A DNA stretch of 64,000 nucleotides from Micromonospora sediminicola (GCF_900089585.1 NZ_FLRH01000003.1:729001-793000); one strand, 5' to 3'. Counted from the first letter of the stretch, positions 24,545 through 33,232 are shown. A program made the numbers and translations. The notes: generated from the letters alone by a model not told the origin.

Positions 24545-25036
24545 ATGGCCCTCACCAACCGCCCCCGCACCGTCCCCCGGTACGGCACGGCCGCCGGCAC
24601 CGGCACGCTCGCCGCGTTCCTGCTCGTCGCGGTCGGCGGCAGCCCGATGTACGGGGACTGGGCGCAGGGCCACACCGATCCGACCGGAGCCGGTGGCTGG
24701 TTCCTGCGGCTGCTCTCCTGGCCGGCCTGGCGGTGGCACGCCGACGAGGGGTTGCTCACCACCAACCTGCGGGCGATCCTGCTGCTCGTGGTCGCCGCGG
24801 CGCTGCTCTACCTGCTGCCCGGCCCGCAGGTGGACCGCGTGGCCGCCTCGGGCAGCCAGTTCCTCTCCGGTTGGGGCGCGTACGCCCTGGCCGGCGGGAT
24901 CACCGCCCTGCTCGCCACGCTCCTCGGACCGCACGGCACGCTCTTCGCCGCCTTCCAGGCCGCGAGCGGCGGCGTCACGTACGGCTTCTTCGCCGGCTGG
25001 ATCGTCGGTCTGGCCAGCCTGGGCGGCCGGGCCTGA
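24545..25036 (+). CDS. Hypothetical membrane protein, 163 aa
   Basis: Three or four hydrophobic segments are visible (about residues 16-32, 76-92, 108-128 and 137-158: ILLLVVAAALLYLLPG, ALAGGITALLATLLG, VTYGFFAGWIVGLASLG). The first is followed by an external loop with several Trp residues (WFLRLLSWPAWRWHADEG). I do not recognise the family. ATG 24545 was chosen because it opens with a basic segment (MALTNRPRTVPRYG) before the first helix; an upstream GTG at 24467 would add an Arg-rich leader. The product is probably inner membrane. Confidence 0.6.
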   Translation: MALTNRPRTVPRYGTAAGTGTLAAFLLVAVGGSPMYGDWAQGHTDPTGAGGWFLRLLSWPAWRWHADEGLLTTNLRAILLLVVAAALLYLLPGPQVDRVAASGSQFLSGWGAYALAGGITALLATLLGPHGTLFAAFQAASGGVTYGFFAGWIVGLASLGGRA

Positions 25037-25111
25037 CGCGCCGTACGGCGGGCCGGGACCGCTGCCGGGCCCGATCCTCCGGTGACCGGTCCGGCCGGCC
25101 GCGCGGGCCGG

Positions 25112-26110
25112 TCAGGCGCCGTCCACCGCGCCCAGGCTCAGCACCCGGCTGCGCGCGATCAGCCCCACCGGGCTGCCGTCCTCGGTGACCAGCGCGTGGT
25201 CGGCGCCGGAGGTGAGCAGCGCGCCCAGCGCGTCGTAGGCCGAGTCGCCGAGCGGCACCGTGGGCAACCCGGTCCCGCCGTCGGCCGGGAGCGGGTCGAG
25301 CACCGCGCGGGTCAGCGGGGTGACCGCCAGCCGGCGGATGCCCCGGTCGGCGCCGACGAACTCGCGGACGAACGCCGAGGCGGGCGAGCCGAGCAGCGCG
25401 GCCGGGCTGTCGTACTGCTCCAGCACGCCACCCTCGGAGAGCACCGCGATCCGGTCGCCCAGCCGGACCGCCTCGTCGAGGTCGTGGGTGACCAGCACGA
25501 TGGTCTTGCGCACCTCGGCCTGGAGCCGCAGGAACTCCTCCTGGAGCCGGGTCCGCACGATCGGGTCAACGGCCGAGAACGGCTCGTCCATCAGCAGCAC
25601 CACCGGGTCGGCGGCGAGGGCGCGGGCGACGCCCACCCGCTGCCGCTGCCCGCCGGAGAGCTCGTGCGGGTAGCGCCGGCCGAACTGCGCCGGGTCGAGG
25701 CCGACCAGTTCCAGCAGCTCACCGACCCGGGCGCGGGTGCGTTCGCGCGGCCAACCGAGCAGCCCCGGCACGGTCGCCACGTTGGCGGCGACGGTCTGGT
25801 GCGGGAACAGGCCGACGTTCTGGATCACGTATCCGATGCGGCGGCGCAGGGTCACCGGGTCGACGCGGGTGACGTCGTCGTCGCCGAGCAGGATCCGGCC
25901 GTCGGTCGGTTCGATCAGCCTGTTGATCATCCGCAGCACCGTCGACTTGCCGCAGCCGGACGGGCCGATCAGCACCACCAGCTCGCCCGCCTTGACCTCC
26001 AGGCTCAGCTCGCGGACCGCCTCGGTGCCGTCCGGGTAGCGCTTACGGATGCGCTCCAGCGTGATCGAGGCGGCGCCGTGACCGGCGGTGGTGCCCGGGG
26101 TAACGTCCAC
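25112..26110 (-). CDS. Quaternary-amine ABC transporter ATP-binding protein (OpuCA/ProV-like)
   Basis: The 332-residue ATPase has Walker A GPSGCGKST, Q-loop YVIQNVGLFPH, signature LSGGQRQRVG, Walker B VVLLMDEPFSAVDP and switch His LVTHDLDEA. A C-terminal extension (about residues 255-325) has two CBS-like halves, as in OpuCA-type osmoregulatory ATPases. It presumably energises the two permeases encoded divergently. GTG 26110 has GGAGG 7 nt upstream on the minus strand. Strikingly, its start codon lies only 2 bp from the divergent permease start, so its promoter must lie inside the permease coding region. Confidence 0.92.
   Translation of the reverse strand: MDVTPGTTAGHGAASITLERIRKRYPDGTEAVRELSLEVKAGELVVLIGPSGCGKSTVLRMINRLIEPTDGRILLGDDDVTRVDPVTLRRRIGYVIQNVGLFPHQTVAANVATVPGLLGWPRERTRARVGELLELVGLDPAQFGRRYPHELSGGQRQRVGVARALAADPVVLLMDEPFSAVDPIVRTRLQEEFLRLQAEVRKTIVLVTHDLDEAVRLGDRIAVLSEGGVLEQYDSPAALLGSPASAFVREFVGADRGIRRLAVTPLTRAVLDPLPADGGTGLPTVPLGDSAYDALGALLTSGADHALVTEDGSPVGLIARSRVLSLGAVDGA
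26101..26106 (+). promoter_or_regulatory. Leaderless-type -10 element (TAACGT) for the betaine permease operon
   Basis: TAACGT is followed by exactly 6 nt and GTG 26113. It lies inside the first codons of the divergent ATPase gene. Confidence 0.45.
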
Positions 26111-26112
26111 GT

Positions 26113-26799
26113 GTGTTCCTCCACCTGAGCTACCGGGCCGCCCCGGGCAATCCGTGGTTCTCCTGGCAGTACGTGCGGGACAACTCTGACACCATCCTCG
26201 CCGCGCTGCGCGAGCACACCTGGTTGACCGCCCGGGCCGTGGTGATCGCCGCGCTGGTGGCGCTGCCGCTCGCGGTGGCAGCGTACTGGTTCCGCTCGCT
26301 GGCCGCGTCGATCCTGGCGCTGACCGGCGTGCTCTACACGATCCCGTCGCTGGCGCTGTTCGCCTTCCTCGCGCCCTACCTCGGCATCGGGGCGATCACC
26401 GTGCTCACCGTGGTGGCGCTCTACGCGCTGCTGGTCATCGTGCGCAACACGCTGGCCGGCCTGAACCAGGTGCCACCGGAGGTGCGGGAGGCCGCCGAGG
26501 GCATGGGCTACGGCCGCTGGGGCCGGCTGGTCCGGATCGAGCTGCCGCTGGCGCTGCCCGGCATCCTCACCGGCGTACGGCTGGCGACCGTCTCCACGGT
26601 CGCGCTGGTCACCGTGGGCGTGGTGGTGGGCCGGGGCGGGCTGGGCCAGCTCATCTTCGCCGGCTTCCAGAACAACTTCTACAAGGCGCAGATCATGACC
26701 GGCACGGTGCTCTGCGTGCTGCTGGCGCTGGTGCTCGACCTGGTCCTGGCGGGGGTGGGCCGGCTGCTCACCCCGTGGCTGCGCGGACGGGTCTCATGA
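26113..26799 (+). CDS. Quaternary-amine ABC transporter permease (OpuCB-like)
   Basis: The 228-residue permease has about six membrane helices and the cytoplasmic EAA loop REAAEGMGYGRWGRLVRIELPLALPGILTG, which docks on the ATPase. The sequence TIPSLALFAFLAPYLGIG is characteristic of OpuCB/ProW-type betaine and choline importers. GTG 26113 has no Shine-Dalgarno, but TAACGT lies 6 nt upstream, suggesting a leaderless transcript. The stop overlaps the next permease gene (ATGA). Confidence 0.9.
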   Translation: MFLHLSYRAAPGNPWFSWQYVRDNSDTILAALREHTWLTARAVVIAALVALPLAVAAYWFRSLAASILALTGVLYTIPSLALFAFLAPYLGIGAITVLTVVALYALLVIVRNTLAGLNQVPPEVREAAEGMGYGRWGRLVRIELPLALPGILTGVRLATVSTVALVTVGVVVGRGGLGQLIFAGFQNNFYKAQIMTGTVLCVLLALVLDLVLAGVGRLLTPWLRGRVS

Positions 26800-27518
26800 A
26801 TCCGGTGCAGCAGGCGGTGCTCTGGCTGAACGACCCGCTGAACTGGACCAACCCCGGCGGCGTGCTGGACCGCCTCGGCGAGCACCTGAGCATGTCCGCC
26901 CTGGCGGTGCTGCTGGGGTGCCTGGTGGCATGGCCGATCGGTCTCTGGCTCGGCCACAGCGGCCGGGGCGGCGGGCTGGTGCTGCTGGTCTCCAACGTCA
27001 CGTTGGCGATCCCGACCCTGGCCCTGCTGACCATCCTGCCGCTGACCTTCCTCGGGTTCGGCCGGTCGGCCGTGGTGGTGGCGCTCGCGGTCTTCGCGGT
27101 GCCGCCGCTGCTGGCGAACGCGTACACCGGGGTGCGGCAGGCCGACCCGGAGGCCCGGGACGCCGCGCGCGGCATGGGGCTCTCCGGCGGGCAGGTGCTG
27201 CGCCGGGTGGAGTTGCCGCTCGCGGTGCCCTACCTGGCGGCGGGGTTCCGCACCGCGGCCGTGCAGGTGGTGGCGACCGCGGCGTTGGCCTCGTTCGTCA
27301 ACGGCGGTGGGTTGGGTCAGATCATCCGGGCCGGCTTCGGGCTGGACATCGCGGCCGGCGGCGGCCAGATCATCGCCGGCGGTGTGCTCGTGGCGGGCCT
27401 GGCGCTGCTGGTCGAGGGGATCCTCGCGGTGCTGGAGCGGGTGGTCACGCCGCGCCCGCTGCGACGGGTCAGCCGGCGGGCGAACCGCCGTGCGGCGGCG
27501 GCCACGGCCGGCAACTGA
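26796..27518 (+). CDS. Quaternary-amine ABC transporter permease (OpuCD-like)
   Basis: This is the second permease of the system, 240 residues, with about six helices and the EAA loop RDAARGMGLSGGQVLRRVELPLAVPYLAAG. SNVTLAIPTLALLTILPLTFLGFG and FVNGGGLGQIIRAGF are family blocks. An N-terminal segment, VQQAVLWLNDPLNWTNPGGVLDRLGEHL, resembles other OpuCD proteins. ATG 26796 overlaps the preceding stop codon (ATGA), so the pair is made together and probably forms a heterodimeric pore. Confidence 0.9.
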   Translation: MNPVQQAVLWLNDPLNWTNPGGVLDRLGEHLSMSALAVLLGCLVAWPIGLWLGHSGRGGGLVLLVSNVTLAIPTLALLTILPLTFLGFGRSAVVVALAVFAVPPLLANAYTGVRQADPEARDAARGMGLSGGQVLRRVELPLAVPYLAAGFRTAAVQVVATAALASFVNGGGLGQIIRAGFGLDIAAGGGQIIAGGVLVAGLALLVEGILAVLERVVTPRPLRRVSRRANRRAAAATAGN

Positions 27519-27729
27519 TCTTCCGGCGGCTCCTCGCCGGCCCGTCGGTGAGTCGGGCATCACAGCGCATCCGACCCGCTGGTGACGATCGGATGACGAA
27601 AACCGCTCCAAGTTTGTCGGTCGGGTCCGGAGGATGTTGGGTGAAGTCACGGGCGGCCGTCCGGATCGCCCGTCGGACACGCGGCCGGCCCCATCGGGGG
27701 CCGCGCCGGGACACGGAAGGCGGGCACTG
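27519..27729 (+). other. 211-nt gap between permease and binding-protein genes
   Basis: No gene was recognised. A short CCGGCG/CGCCGG hairpin near 27522-27540 may attenuate read-through. GGAAGG lies 9-14 nt before the lipoprotein ATG. Confidence 0.3.
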
Positions 27730-28734
27730 ATGCGCGCACGTGCACGGCTGGCCGCGGGGGCCTTCGGCGCCCTCGCCGCGGCAACTCTCCTCACGGGCTG
27801 CGGTGACGCCGGCTCCTCCGGCACCGACGCTCCCGAGGCGGGCGCCTCGGGTGCCGGCTGCGCCCCGGTGGCGGGTGACCAGCTGGTCGTCCTCACCGAC
27901 GACAAGAAGCTGCAGAACACCGACAACGTCCTCCCCGCGATCAACAAGAAGGCGGCGACGCCGCAGCTGGTCGCCGCGCTGGACAAGGTCTCGGCGAAGC
28001 TCGACACCCCCAAGCTGATCCAGCTCAACCGGGCGGTCGACGTCGACCGGAAGACGCCCCAGGTGGCGGCGCAGGAGTTCGCCGCCGCCAACGGCGTGAC
28101 CGACGGGATCGAAAAGGGTCCGGGCGGCCAGGTGACGGTGGGCGCGGGCAACTTCAGCGAGAGCCAGACCGTCGCCGAGCTCTACAAGATCGCGCTCACC
28201 GCGGCCGGCTACCAGGTCAAGGTGCAGACCATCGGCAACCGGGAGCTCTACGAGCCGGCTCTGGAGAAGGGCCAGGTCCAGGTCGTCCCGGAATACGCCG
28301 CCACCATGGCCGAGTTCCTCAACACCAAGGCCAACGGCAAGGACGCCCAGCCGGTCTCGTCCCCTGAGCTGGAGAAGACCGTCGCCGCGCTCAGGACCGA
28401 GGGCGACAAGGCGGGCCTGGTGTTCGGCCAGCCCTCCCAGGCGCAGGACCAGAACGCGTTCGCGGTGACCAAGGCCTTCGCCGAGAAGTACGGCCTGTCG
28501 ACGCTCTCCGACCTGGCCGCGAAGTGCTCCGGGCAGGCCACCGTGCTCGCCGGTCCGCCGGAGTGCCCGCAGCGGCCGAAGTGCCAGGCCGGGCTGGTCG
28601 AGGTCTACGACTTCAAGGCCGGCTCGTTCAGTTCGCTGGACGCGGGTGGCCCGCAGACCAAGAACGCGCTGAAGACCGGCGCCGCCAGCGTCGGGCTCGT
28701 CTTCTCCTCGGACGCGGCGCTCGCCACGAGCTGA
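27730..28734 (+). CDS. Betaine/choline-type ABC transporter substrate-binding lipoprotein, circularly permuted
   Basis: The 334-residue precursor has a lipoprotein signal (LAAATLLTGC, lipid-modified Cys 24). The order of segments is unusual. After the linker comes LVVLTDDKKLQNTDNVLPAIN ... ALDKVSAKLDTPKLIQLNRAVDVDRKTPQVAAQEF, which in OpuBC/OpuCC-type proteins is the C-terminal segment. Only then comes the normal N-terminal segment VTVGAGNFSESQTVAELYKIALTAAGYQV ... PEYAATMAEF. The protein ends with VGLVFSSDAALATS, which canonically precedes LVVLxDDK. This is a circular permutation. The ligand cannot be read directly. It follows its two permeases by 211 nt and is followed by a strong hairpin. 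Confidence 0.88.
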   Translation: MRARARLAAGAFGALAAATLLTGCGDAGSSGTDAPEAGASGAGCAPVAGDQLVVLTDDKKLQNTDNVLPAINKKAATPQLVAALDKVSAKLDTPKLIQLNRAVDVDRKTPQVAAQEFAAANGVTDGIEKGPGGQVTVGAGNFSESQTVAELYKIALTAAGYQVKVQTIGNRELYEPALEKGQVQVVPEYAATMAEFLNTKANGKDAQPVSSPELEKTVAALRTEGDKAGLVFGQPSQAQDQNAFAVTKAFAEKYGLSTLSDLAAKCSGQATVLAGPPECPQRPKCQAGLVEVYDFKAGSFSSLDAGGPQTKNALKTGAASVGLVFSSDAALATS

Positions 28735-28738
28735 TCCG

Positions 28739-28775
28739 TCGCCGCCGGCCGGTCGAACCGGCCGGCCGGCGGCGA
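28739..28775 (+). terminator. Strong GC hairpin after the binding-protein gene
   Basis: Fourteen-base arms at 28739-28752 and 28762-28775 are exact complements, 5 nt after the stop codon. The position fits the end of the transporter operon. Confidence 0.6.
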
Positions 28776-28849
28776 TCCCGGGCGGGGTCGCTGGTCAGCG
28801 ACCGTGCATCCGATCGCGCCGACCCGTTCCCCTCCGGTGGAACTCTCGG

Positions 28850-28855
28850 TAATCT
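28850..28855 (+). promoter_or_regulatory. Leaderless-type -10 element (TAATCT)
   Basis: TAATCT ends 8 nt before ATG 28864, with no ribosome-binding site in between. Confidence 0.45.
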
Positions 28856-28863
28856 GCTCAGCC

Positions 28864-30831
28864 ATGCCCGCCTCGGTCGCCCCCGCCGACAAGCGCACCC
28901 CGACGCCACTGACCGTCCTGTTCTGGATCGGCGTGGGGTTGGCGCCCCTGGCGGCGCTCATCCTGCTGGTCGCCGATGGCAACGGCACGCTGCGCTTCGG
29001 CGCCGTGCTGGCGATCCTCGCCGTGGTGCTGATCGGCCTCTCCATCGCGCTGCGGGCCGAGAACGGCTCCGGTGACGCCGGGGCCGAGGAGCTGCGCGAG
29101 GAGCTGGAGCAGCTCCGGCGCGAGTTGCGCTCCGAGATCGTGGCCGCCGCCCAACGTGGCAATCAGGCGCTCGACCAGGCCCGGCGGGCGGAGGAGACGG
29201 CCGGCGCGGTGCGTCAGCGGCTCGACGCGGCAGCCGCGGGGCTGGCCGCCGCGCCCGCCGAGGAGCGCCCGGGCGGACGGGCCCGGGTGCCGGTGGCCGG
29301 CGCGTACGACGCGGGACGGGCGCACCCGGCCGGCCGCGACGAGGACGCCCCGGGCCGGTCGTCGGGCACGCGCTACGGCGCCGACGACGCGTCCCGGCCC
29401 GACGTCGACCGCCCCGACGCTCACGCCGGTACGGGCTGGGGCCGGCCCGAGCCGTACGACGCCGACCCGTCGGGCCCGTACGCCGGGGAGCGCGCGGAGC
29501 CGGGCGGCTACCGGGCCGACCCGGACCGCTCCGGCGCGGACCGCCCGGGTTTCGCCGGCTACGGCGCCGACCCGGCCCGGTCCGACCCGCGCGGCACGGA
29601 GTGGCCGTCCGCCGGCACGCCGGGCGCGGACCGGCCGTCGGCCGCCGGATACGGCCAGGACCGGTCGTCGACCGGCGGATACGGCCAGGACCGACCGTCG
29701 GCCGGTGTCTACGGCGCGGCGCGGGTGGCCGAGCCGGCCCGGCCGGAGCAGCCCCGCCCCGTCGGCGTGGTTCACCACACCGAGACGGTGCACGTCACCA
29801 CCCGGCACACCATCGTGGACGGTGGCGAACCGGCGGGTGGCCGGTACGGCGGGTTCGCCGGCCGCTGGTCACCGGGAGCGGAGGACCGGCCGCGGGGTGC
29901 GGAGGCGGCCGACCACCGGGGCGTCGGGCACCGCGAGTCGGGCCGGGACGAGCCGGCCCGATCCGGCTGGTCCGGCTCTGAGGAGGACGGCTGGCTGGGC
30001 GGCCTGCGGTCCGGTCCGGGCGCGGAACGGACCTGGCCCCGCGACGACGGCGCCCGCGACGACGGCTACCGGGCCGGCGCGCCCGGTGACGCCTACCGGG
30101 CCGCCCCGGCGGAGGACGCCTACCGCACCGGCCCGTCCGGTGACGGCTACCGGGCCGCACCCCCGGACGACGGCTACCGACCGAGCCCGTCCGGCGACGG
30201 ATACGCGCGGACCGGTGACGGGCGCGAGCACCCCTGGGCGGGTGTCGGCCGGGCCGCGGGCGGCCAGCGGGGCTGGCCGGCGGACGACGGCTGGTCGCGG
30301 GGCCCGGGATCGGACCGGCCGGCGGACGAGCAGCGCGACTGGTCCGGCCCGGGTGACGACCGGACCGGTCCGGCGGCGGGCGGGGCGCGAGGCGACCGCT
30401 CCTGGCCGCCGGTGGAGCAGGCCGGGCGGGCGCAGGTGGCCGAGCCGGACGGCGCGCACTGGTCGCAGGTGCGGGCCGCCGGCAACCGCTGGGCGGCGGT
30501 CCGCGACGACGACCGGGGGCGGGAGATCCGGGTCGGGGAGCGGCGGGCCGCGGTGCACAAGGACGGCGGGAGCACCGAGTACCGGGTCGAGGACCGGTGG
30601 GCCTCCGTCCGTGGCGAACCGGCCGGCGGCTGGTCGCCGGAGAGCCACCCGGCGCTGCCGGCCGGTGGGGTCCCGGTGCCGCAGGAGTGGCGACCGCCGA
30701 CGCAGCGGAGCGGCCAGCCGGAGTGGCGCGAGGTCGAGCCGGAGTGGCGGCAGCCCGAGCCGGAGTGGCGCCGGCCGGAGCCCGGCGGCTACGGTCACCC
30801 GCCCCGCGACGCCGACGACCGCTGGCGCTGA
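28864..30831 (+). CDS. Membrane protein with long low-complexity Gly/Asp/Tyr/Arg-rich tail
   Basis: The 655-residue protein starts with two transmembrane helices (about residues 17-38 and 44-62). A coiled coil follows (AEELREELEQLRRELRSEIVAAAQRG ... ARRAEETAGAVRQRLDAA, residues about 72-125). About 400 residues of low complexity then include repeated DGYR/DAYR units (for example YRAGAPGDAYRAAPAEDAYR). The C-terminus has WAAVRDDDRGREIRVGERRAAVHKDGG and EPEWRxPEPEWR repeats. It may be a membrane-tethered scaffold; no enzymatic domain is visible. The low-complexity part drives very high GC, so frames on all strands stay open here. A TAATCT element 8 nt upstream supports ATG 28864. Confidence 0.7.
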   Translation: MPASVAPADKRTPTPLTVLFWIGVGLAPLAALILLVADGNGTLRFGAVLAILAVVLIGLSIALRAENGSGDAGAEELREELEQLRRELRSEIVAAAQRGNQALDQARRAEETAGAVRQRLDAAAAGLAAAPAEERPGGRARVPVAGAYDAGRAHPAGRDEDAPGRSSGTRYGADDASRPDVDRPDAHAGTGWGRPEPYDADPSGPYAGERAEPGGYRADPDRSGADRPGFAGYGADPARSDPRGTEWPSAGTPGADRPSAAGYGQDRSSTGGYGQDRPSAGVYGAARVAEPARPEQPRPVGVVHHTETVHVTTRHTIVDGGEPAGGRYGGFAGRWSPGAEDRPRGAEAADHRGVGHRESGRDEPARSGWSGSEEDGWLGGLRSGPGAERTWPRDDGARDDGYRAGAPGDAYRAAPAEDAYRTGPSGDGYRAAPPDDGYRPSPSGDGYARTGDGREHPWAGVGRAAGGQRGWPADDGWSRGPGSDRPADEQRDWSGPGDDRTGPAAGGARGDRSWPPVEQAGRAQVAEPDGAHWSQVRAAGNRWAAVRDDDRGREIRVGERRAAVHKDGGSTEYRVEDRWASVRGEPAGGWSPESHPALPAGGVPVPQEWRPPTQRSGQPEWREVEPEWRQPEPEWRRPEPGGYGHPPRDADDRWR

Positions 30832-30844
30832 CCGCGCCCCGGAC

Positions 30845-32014
30845 TCACTTGTCGATGTCGCCGACCACGAAGAACATCGAGCCGAGGATGGCGATCAGGT
30901 CGGGGACCAGGCACCCGGGCAGCAGCGTCGACAGCGCCTGCACGTTCGCGTACGAGGCGGTGCGCAGCTTGAGCCGCCACGGCGTCTTCTCGCCCCGGGA
31001 GACCAGGTAGTAGCCGTTGATGCCGAGCGGGTTCTCGGTCCAGGCGTAGGTGTGTCCCTCGGGCGCCTTGACCACCTTGGGCAGCCGGGTGTTCACCGGC
31101 CCGGAGATCCGGTCCACCCGGTCCAGGCACTGTTCGGCGAGGTCGAGCGAGGCGTACACCTGGTCGAGCAGCACCTCGAACCGGGCGTGGCAGTCCCCGG
31201 CGGTCTTGGTCACCACCGGCACGTCGAGCTGGTCGTAGGCCAGGTAGGGCTCGTCCCGGCGCAGGTCCAGGTCGAGCCCGGAGGCCCGGGCGACCGGCCC
31301 GGACGCGCCGAACGCGGCGGCGTCGGCCGCGGAGAGCACGCCGACCCCGACGGTGCGGGCCAGGAAGATCTCGTTGCGCCGGATCAGGTGGTCGAGGTCG
31401 GGCATCCGGCGGCGTACCTCGGCGATGGCGGCGCGGGCCCGCCCGGTCCAGCCGGCGGGCACCTCCTCCTTCAGGCCGCCGACCCGGTTGAACATGTAGT
31501 GGATCCGGCCGCCGGAGACCTCCTCCATCACCGCCTGGATGGTCTCCCGTTCCCGGAACGCGTAGAACATCGGCGTGATCGCGCCGATCTCCAGCGGGTA
31601 GGAGCCGAGGAACATCAGGTGGTTGAGCACCCGGTTCAGCTCGGCCAGCGCCATCCGCAGCCAGGTGGCGCGCTCCGGCACCTCCATGCCCATCAGCCGC
31701 TCGACCGCGAGCACCACGCCCAGCTCGTTGGAGAACGCCGACAGCCAGTCGTGCCGGTTCGCCAGCACGATGATCTGCCGGTAGTCGCGTACCTCGAAGA
31801 GCTTCTCCGCCCCCCGGTGCATGTAGCCGACGATCGGCTCGGCGGCGATCACCCGCTCCCCGTCGAGCACCAGCTTCAGCCGCAGCACGCCGTGCGTCGA
31901 GGGGTGCTGCGGCCCGATGTTGAGCACCATGTCGGTGCCGAGCTGCTCACCGCCGGCGCCGGTCCCGACGGTCAGCTCGCGGAGGTCGCCGGCGTCCGTG
32001 GTCATGCCCGTCAT
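30845..32014 (-). CDS. Orphan NADH-quinone oxidoreductase subunit D paralogue (NuoD2-like)
   Basis: The 389-residue protein aligns throughout with NuoD/NDUFS2 (49-kDa subunit): [60 protein letters not shown] and the C-terminal [36 protein letters not shown]. No other nuo genes are nearby. At the quinone-site tyrosine (RMDYLxSF in canonical subunits) this protein has RHDWLSAF, so Trp 90 replaces Tyr. Arg 67 in MHRGAEK corresponds to the arginine dimethylated in mitochondrial NDUFS2. ATG 32014 overlaps the stop of the MidA-like methyltransferase (ATGA), which fixes the start and couples the two. Confidence 0.88.
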   Translation of the reverse strand: MTGMTTDAGDLRELTVGTGAGGEQLGTDMVLNIGPQHPSTHGVLRLKLVLDGERVIAAEPIVGYMHRGAEKLFEVRDYRQIIVLANRHDWLSAFSNELGVVLAVERLMGMEVPERATWLRMALAELNRVLNHLMFLGSYPLEIGAITPMFYAFRERETIQAVMEEVSGGRIHYMFNRVGGLKEEVPAGWTGRARAAIAEVRRRMPDLDHLIRRNEIFLARTVGVGVLSAADAAAFGASGPVARASGLDLDLRRDEPYLAYDQLDVPVVTKTAGDCHARFEVLLDQVYASLDLAEQCLDRVDRISGPVNTRLPKVVKAPEGHTYAWTENPLGINGYYLVSRGEKTPWRLKLRTASYANVQALSTLLPGCLVPDLIAILGSMFFVVGDIDK

Positions 32015-33015
32015 CGTGCCATGGTCGCCTCGGGCGCGACGCCGACCGGCTGCCGCAGCCACCAGTGCCCGCCGAGGCCGGCCGGGTCGGTCAGCTCGGC
32101 CGCCGCCGACGCGCCGGCCAGCGCGCGCAGGTAGCCGGCCGGGTCCCGGGAGGCCAGGGCCAGCGGTGGTCGGCCGCCGTCGGCTCCGAGCGCCCGCAGC
32201 GCCTCCCGCTGCGACACCAGGGTGTACGCGCACCCCGCGACCCGCGCGCCGGCGGCGGCCACCGAGTCCATGGCGACGTGCGCGGTCACGTCGCACGACC
32301 CGTCGGGAACCGGCGACACCTGCCGCCCGTCCCGGTACCCGGTCAGCGTCCCGTCCAGGGGCCGGGCGTCCCGCAGGTGCCCGTAGTCCACCGCCAGCGC
32401 AAGCCCCCGCTCGACCCGTCCCACCGCCTCCGCCCACGCCTCGTCCCGAGTCCTCCCCACCTCCGCCCGGGTCGGGGTGGGGGGCCACCAGTGGGTCAGC
32501 CAGGTGGTGTCGGTGGGGGAGACGGTGGGGCCGGGGGTCTCGTGGCCGGTGGTGGGGTCGACCAGCAGGTGCCGCCAGCCGTCCGGGGTGGGGGTGGCGA
32601 CGTCCAGGGGGACGTTGTCCAGCCACTCGGTGGCCAGCAGCAGGCCGGTGATCCCCTCGGGGATCTCGTGGCGCCAGTCGATGCCGGGCGGCAGGTCGGC
32701 GGGGCGTTCGGCGCGTTCCACCGCGACCGGGTGGATCCGGTCGGCCAGGTCCGGGTCGGCCCGCGTCAGCAGCGCGCGGAGCAGCTCGCCCCGGCCGGCG
32801 CCCACGTCGACCACGTCCAGCCGGGCCGGCCGCCCCAGCGCCTCGTCGACGGCGGTGAGCTGCCGCAGCAGGCAGGCGGCGAAGACCGGTGAGGCGTGCA
32901 CGCTGGTGCGGAAGTGGGCGGCGGGGCCGGGGCCGGCCACGAAGAAGCCGTCCGGCCCGTAGAGGGCCTGTTCCATCGCGTCGCGCCAGCGCAGCGCGGG
33001 GTACCCGGACGTCAC
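32011..33015 (-). CDS. SAM-dependent methyltransferase, MidA/NDUFAF7 (DUF185) family
   Basis: The 334-residue protein has the DUF185 N-terminal signature FRDAM-like [38 protein letters not shown]. It then carries a SAM-binding motif [19 protein letters not shown], and a motif with [12 protein letters not shown]. Mitochondrial NDUFAF7 symmetrically dimethylates an arginine of NDUFS2 during complex I assembly. Here the gene overlaps a NuoD paralogue by 4 nt, which strongly suggests an enzyme-substrate pair. GTG 33015 lies 7 nt after a TAGGGT element, so the operon is probably leaderless. Confidence 0.85.
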   Translation of the reverse strand: MTSGYPALRWRDAMEQALYGPDGFFVAGPGPAAHFRTSVHASPVFAACLLRQLTAVDEALGRPARLDVVDVGAGRGELLRALLTRADPDLADRIHPVAVERAERPADLPPGIDWRHEIPEGITGLLLATEWLDNVPLDVATPTPDGWRHLLVDPTTGHETPGPTVSPTDTTWLTHWWPPTPTRAEVGRTRDEAWAEAVGRVERGLALAVDYGHLRDARPLDGTLTGYRDGRQVSPVPDGSCDVTAHVAMDSVAAAGARVAGCAYTLVSQREALRALGADGGRPPLALASRDPAGYLRALAGASAAAELTDPAGLGGHWWLRQPVGVAPEATMAR

Positions 33016-33022
33016 CGGGCCG

Positions 33023-33028
33023 ACCCTA
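33023..33028 (-). promoter_or_regulatory. Leaderless-type -10 element (TAGGGT) for the methyltransferase-nuoD2 operon
   Basis: On the minus strand TAGGGT is followed by 7 nt (CGGCCCG) and GTG 33015. Confidence 0.5.
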
Positions 33029-33139
33029 CGGCCCGCCCTGGCCGGTGCCGTCCGGCGACCCGCCGGCCCGGCGTGGAGCGGCGCGGACGTACCCGTACGG
33101 GGGGTTCCTCCGCCACCGGAGCGGGCGCTCCGGGCGGTC

Positions 33140-33203
33140 GGTGAAGGTTTTCACACCTTCTTGTTTCCGGTCTGTCACCCGGGCGCATACTTGCCATCGA
33201 CCG
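33140..33203 (+). promoter_or_regulatory. Candidate promoter region for the DUF2520-panC-panD unit
   Basis: The stretch holds a GAAGGT/ACCTTC inverted repeat with a 6-nt loop, then TTGTTT and about 18 nt later GCATACT, an acceptable -35/-10 pair. The predicted leader to ATG 33233 would be roughly 30-35 nt. Confidence 0.35.
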
Positions 33204-33232
33204 GTACCCCCTTCGAGGACTGGATCGCTGCC

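Noticed and set aside
29072..32134. Long plus-strand open frame through 30.8 kb
   Set aside because: It is a shadow of the low-complexity membrane-protein gene and then antisense to the NuoD-like gene; the translation is Arg/Thr/Pro-rich without motifs.
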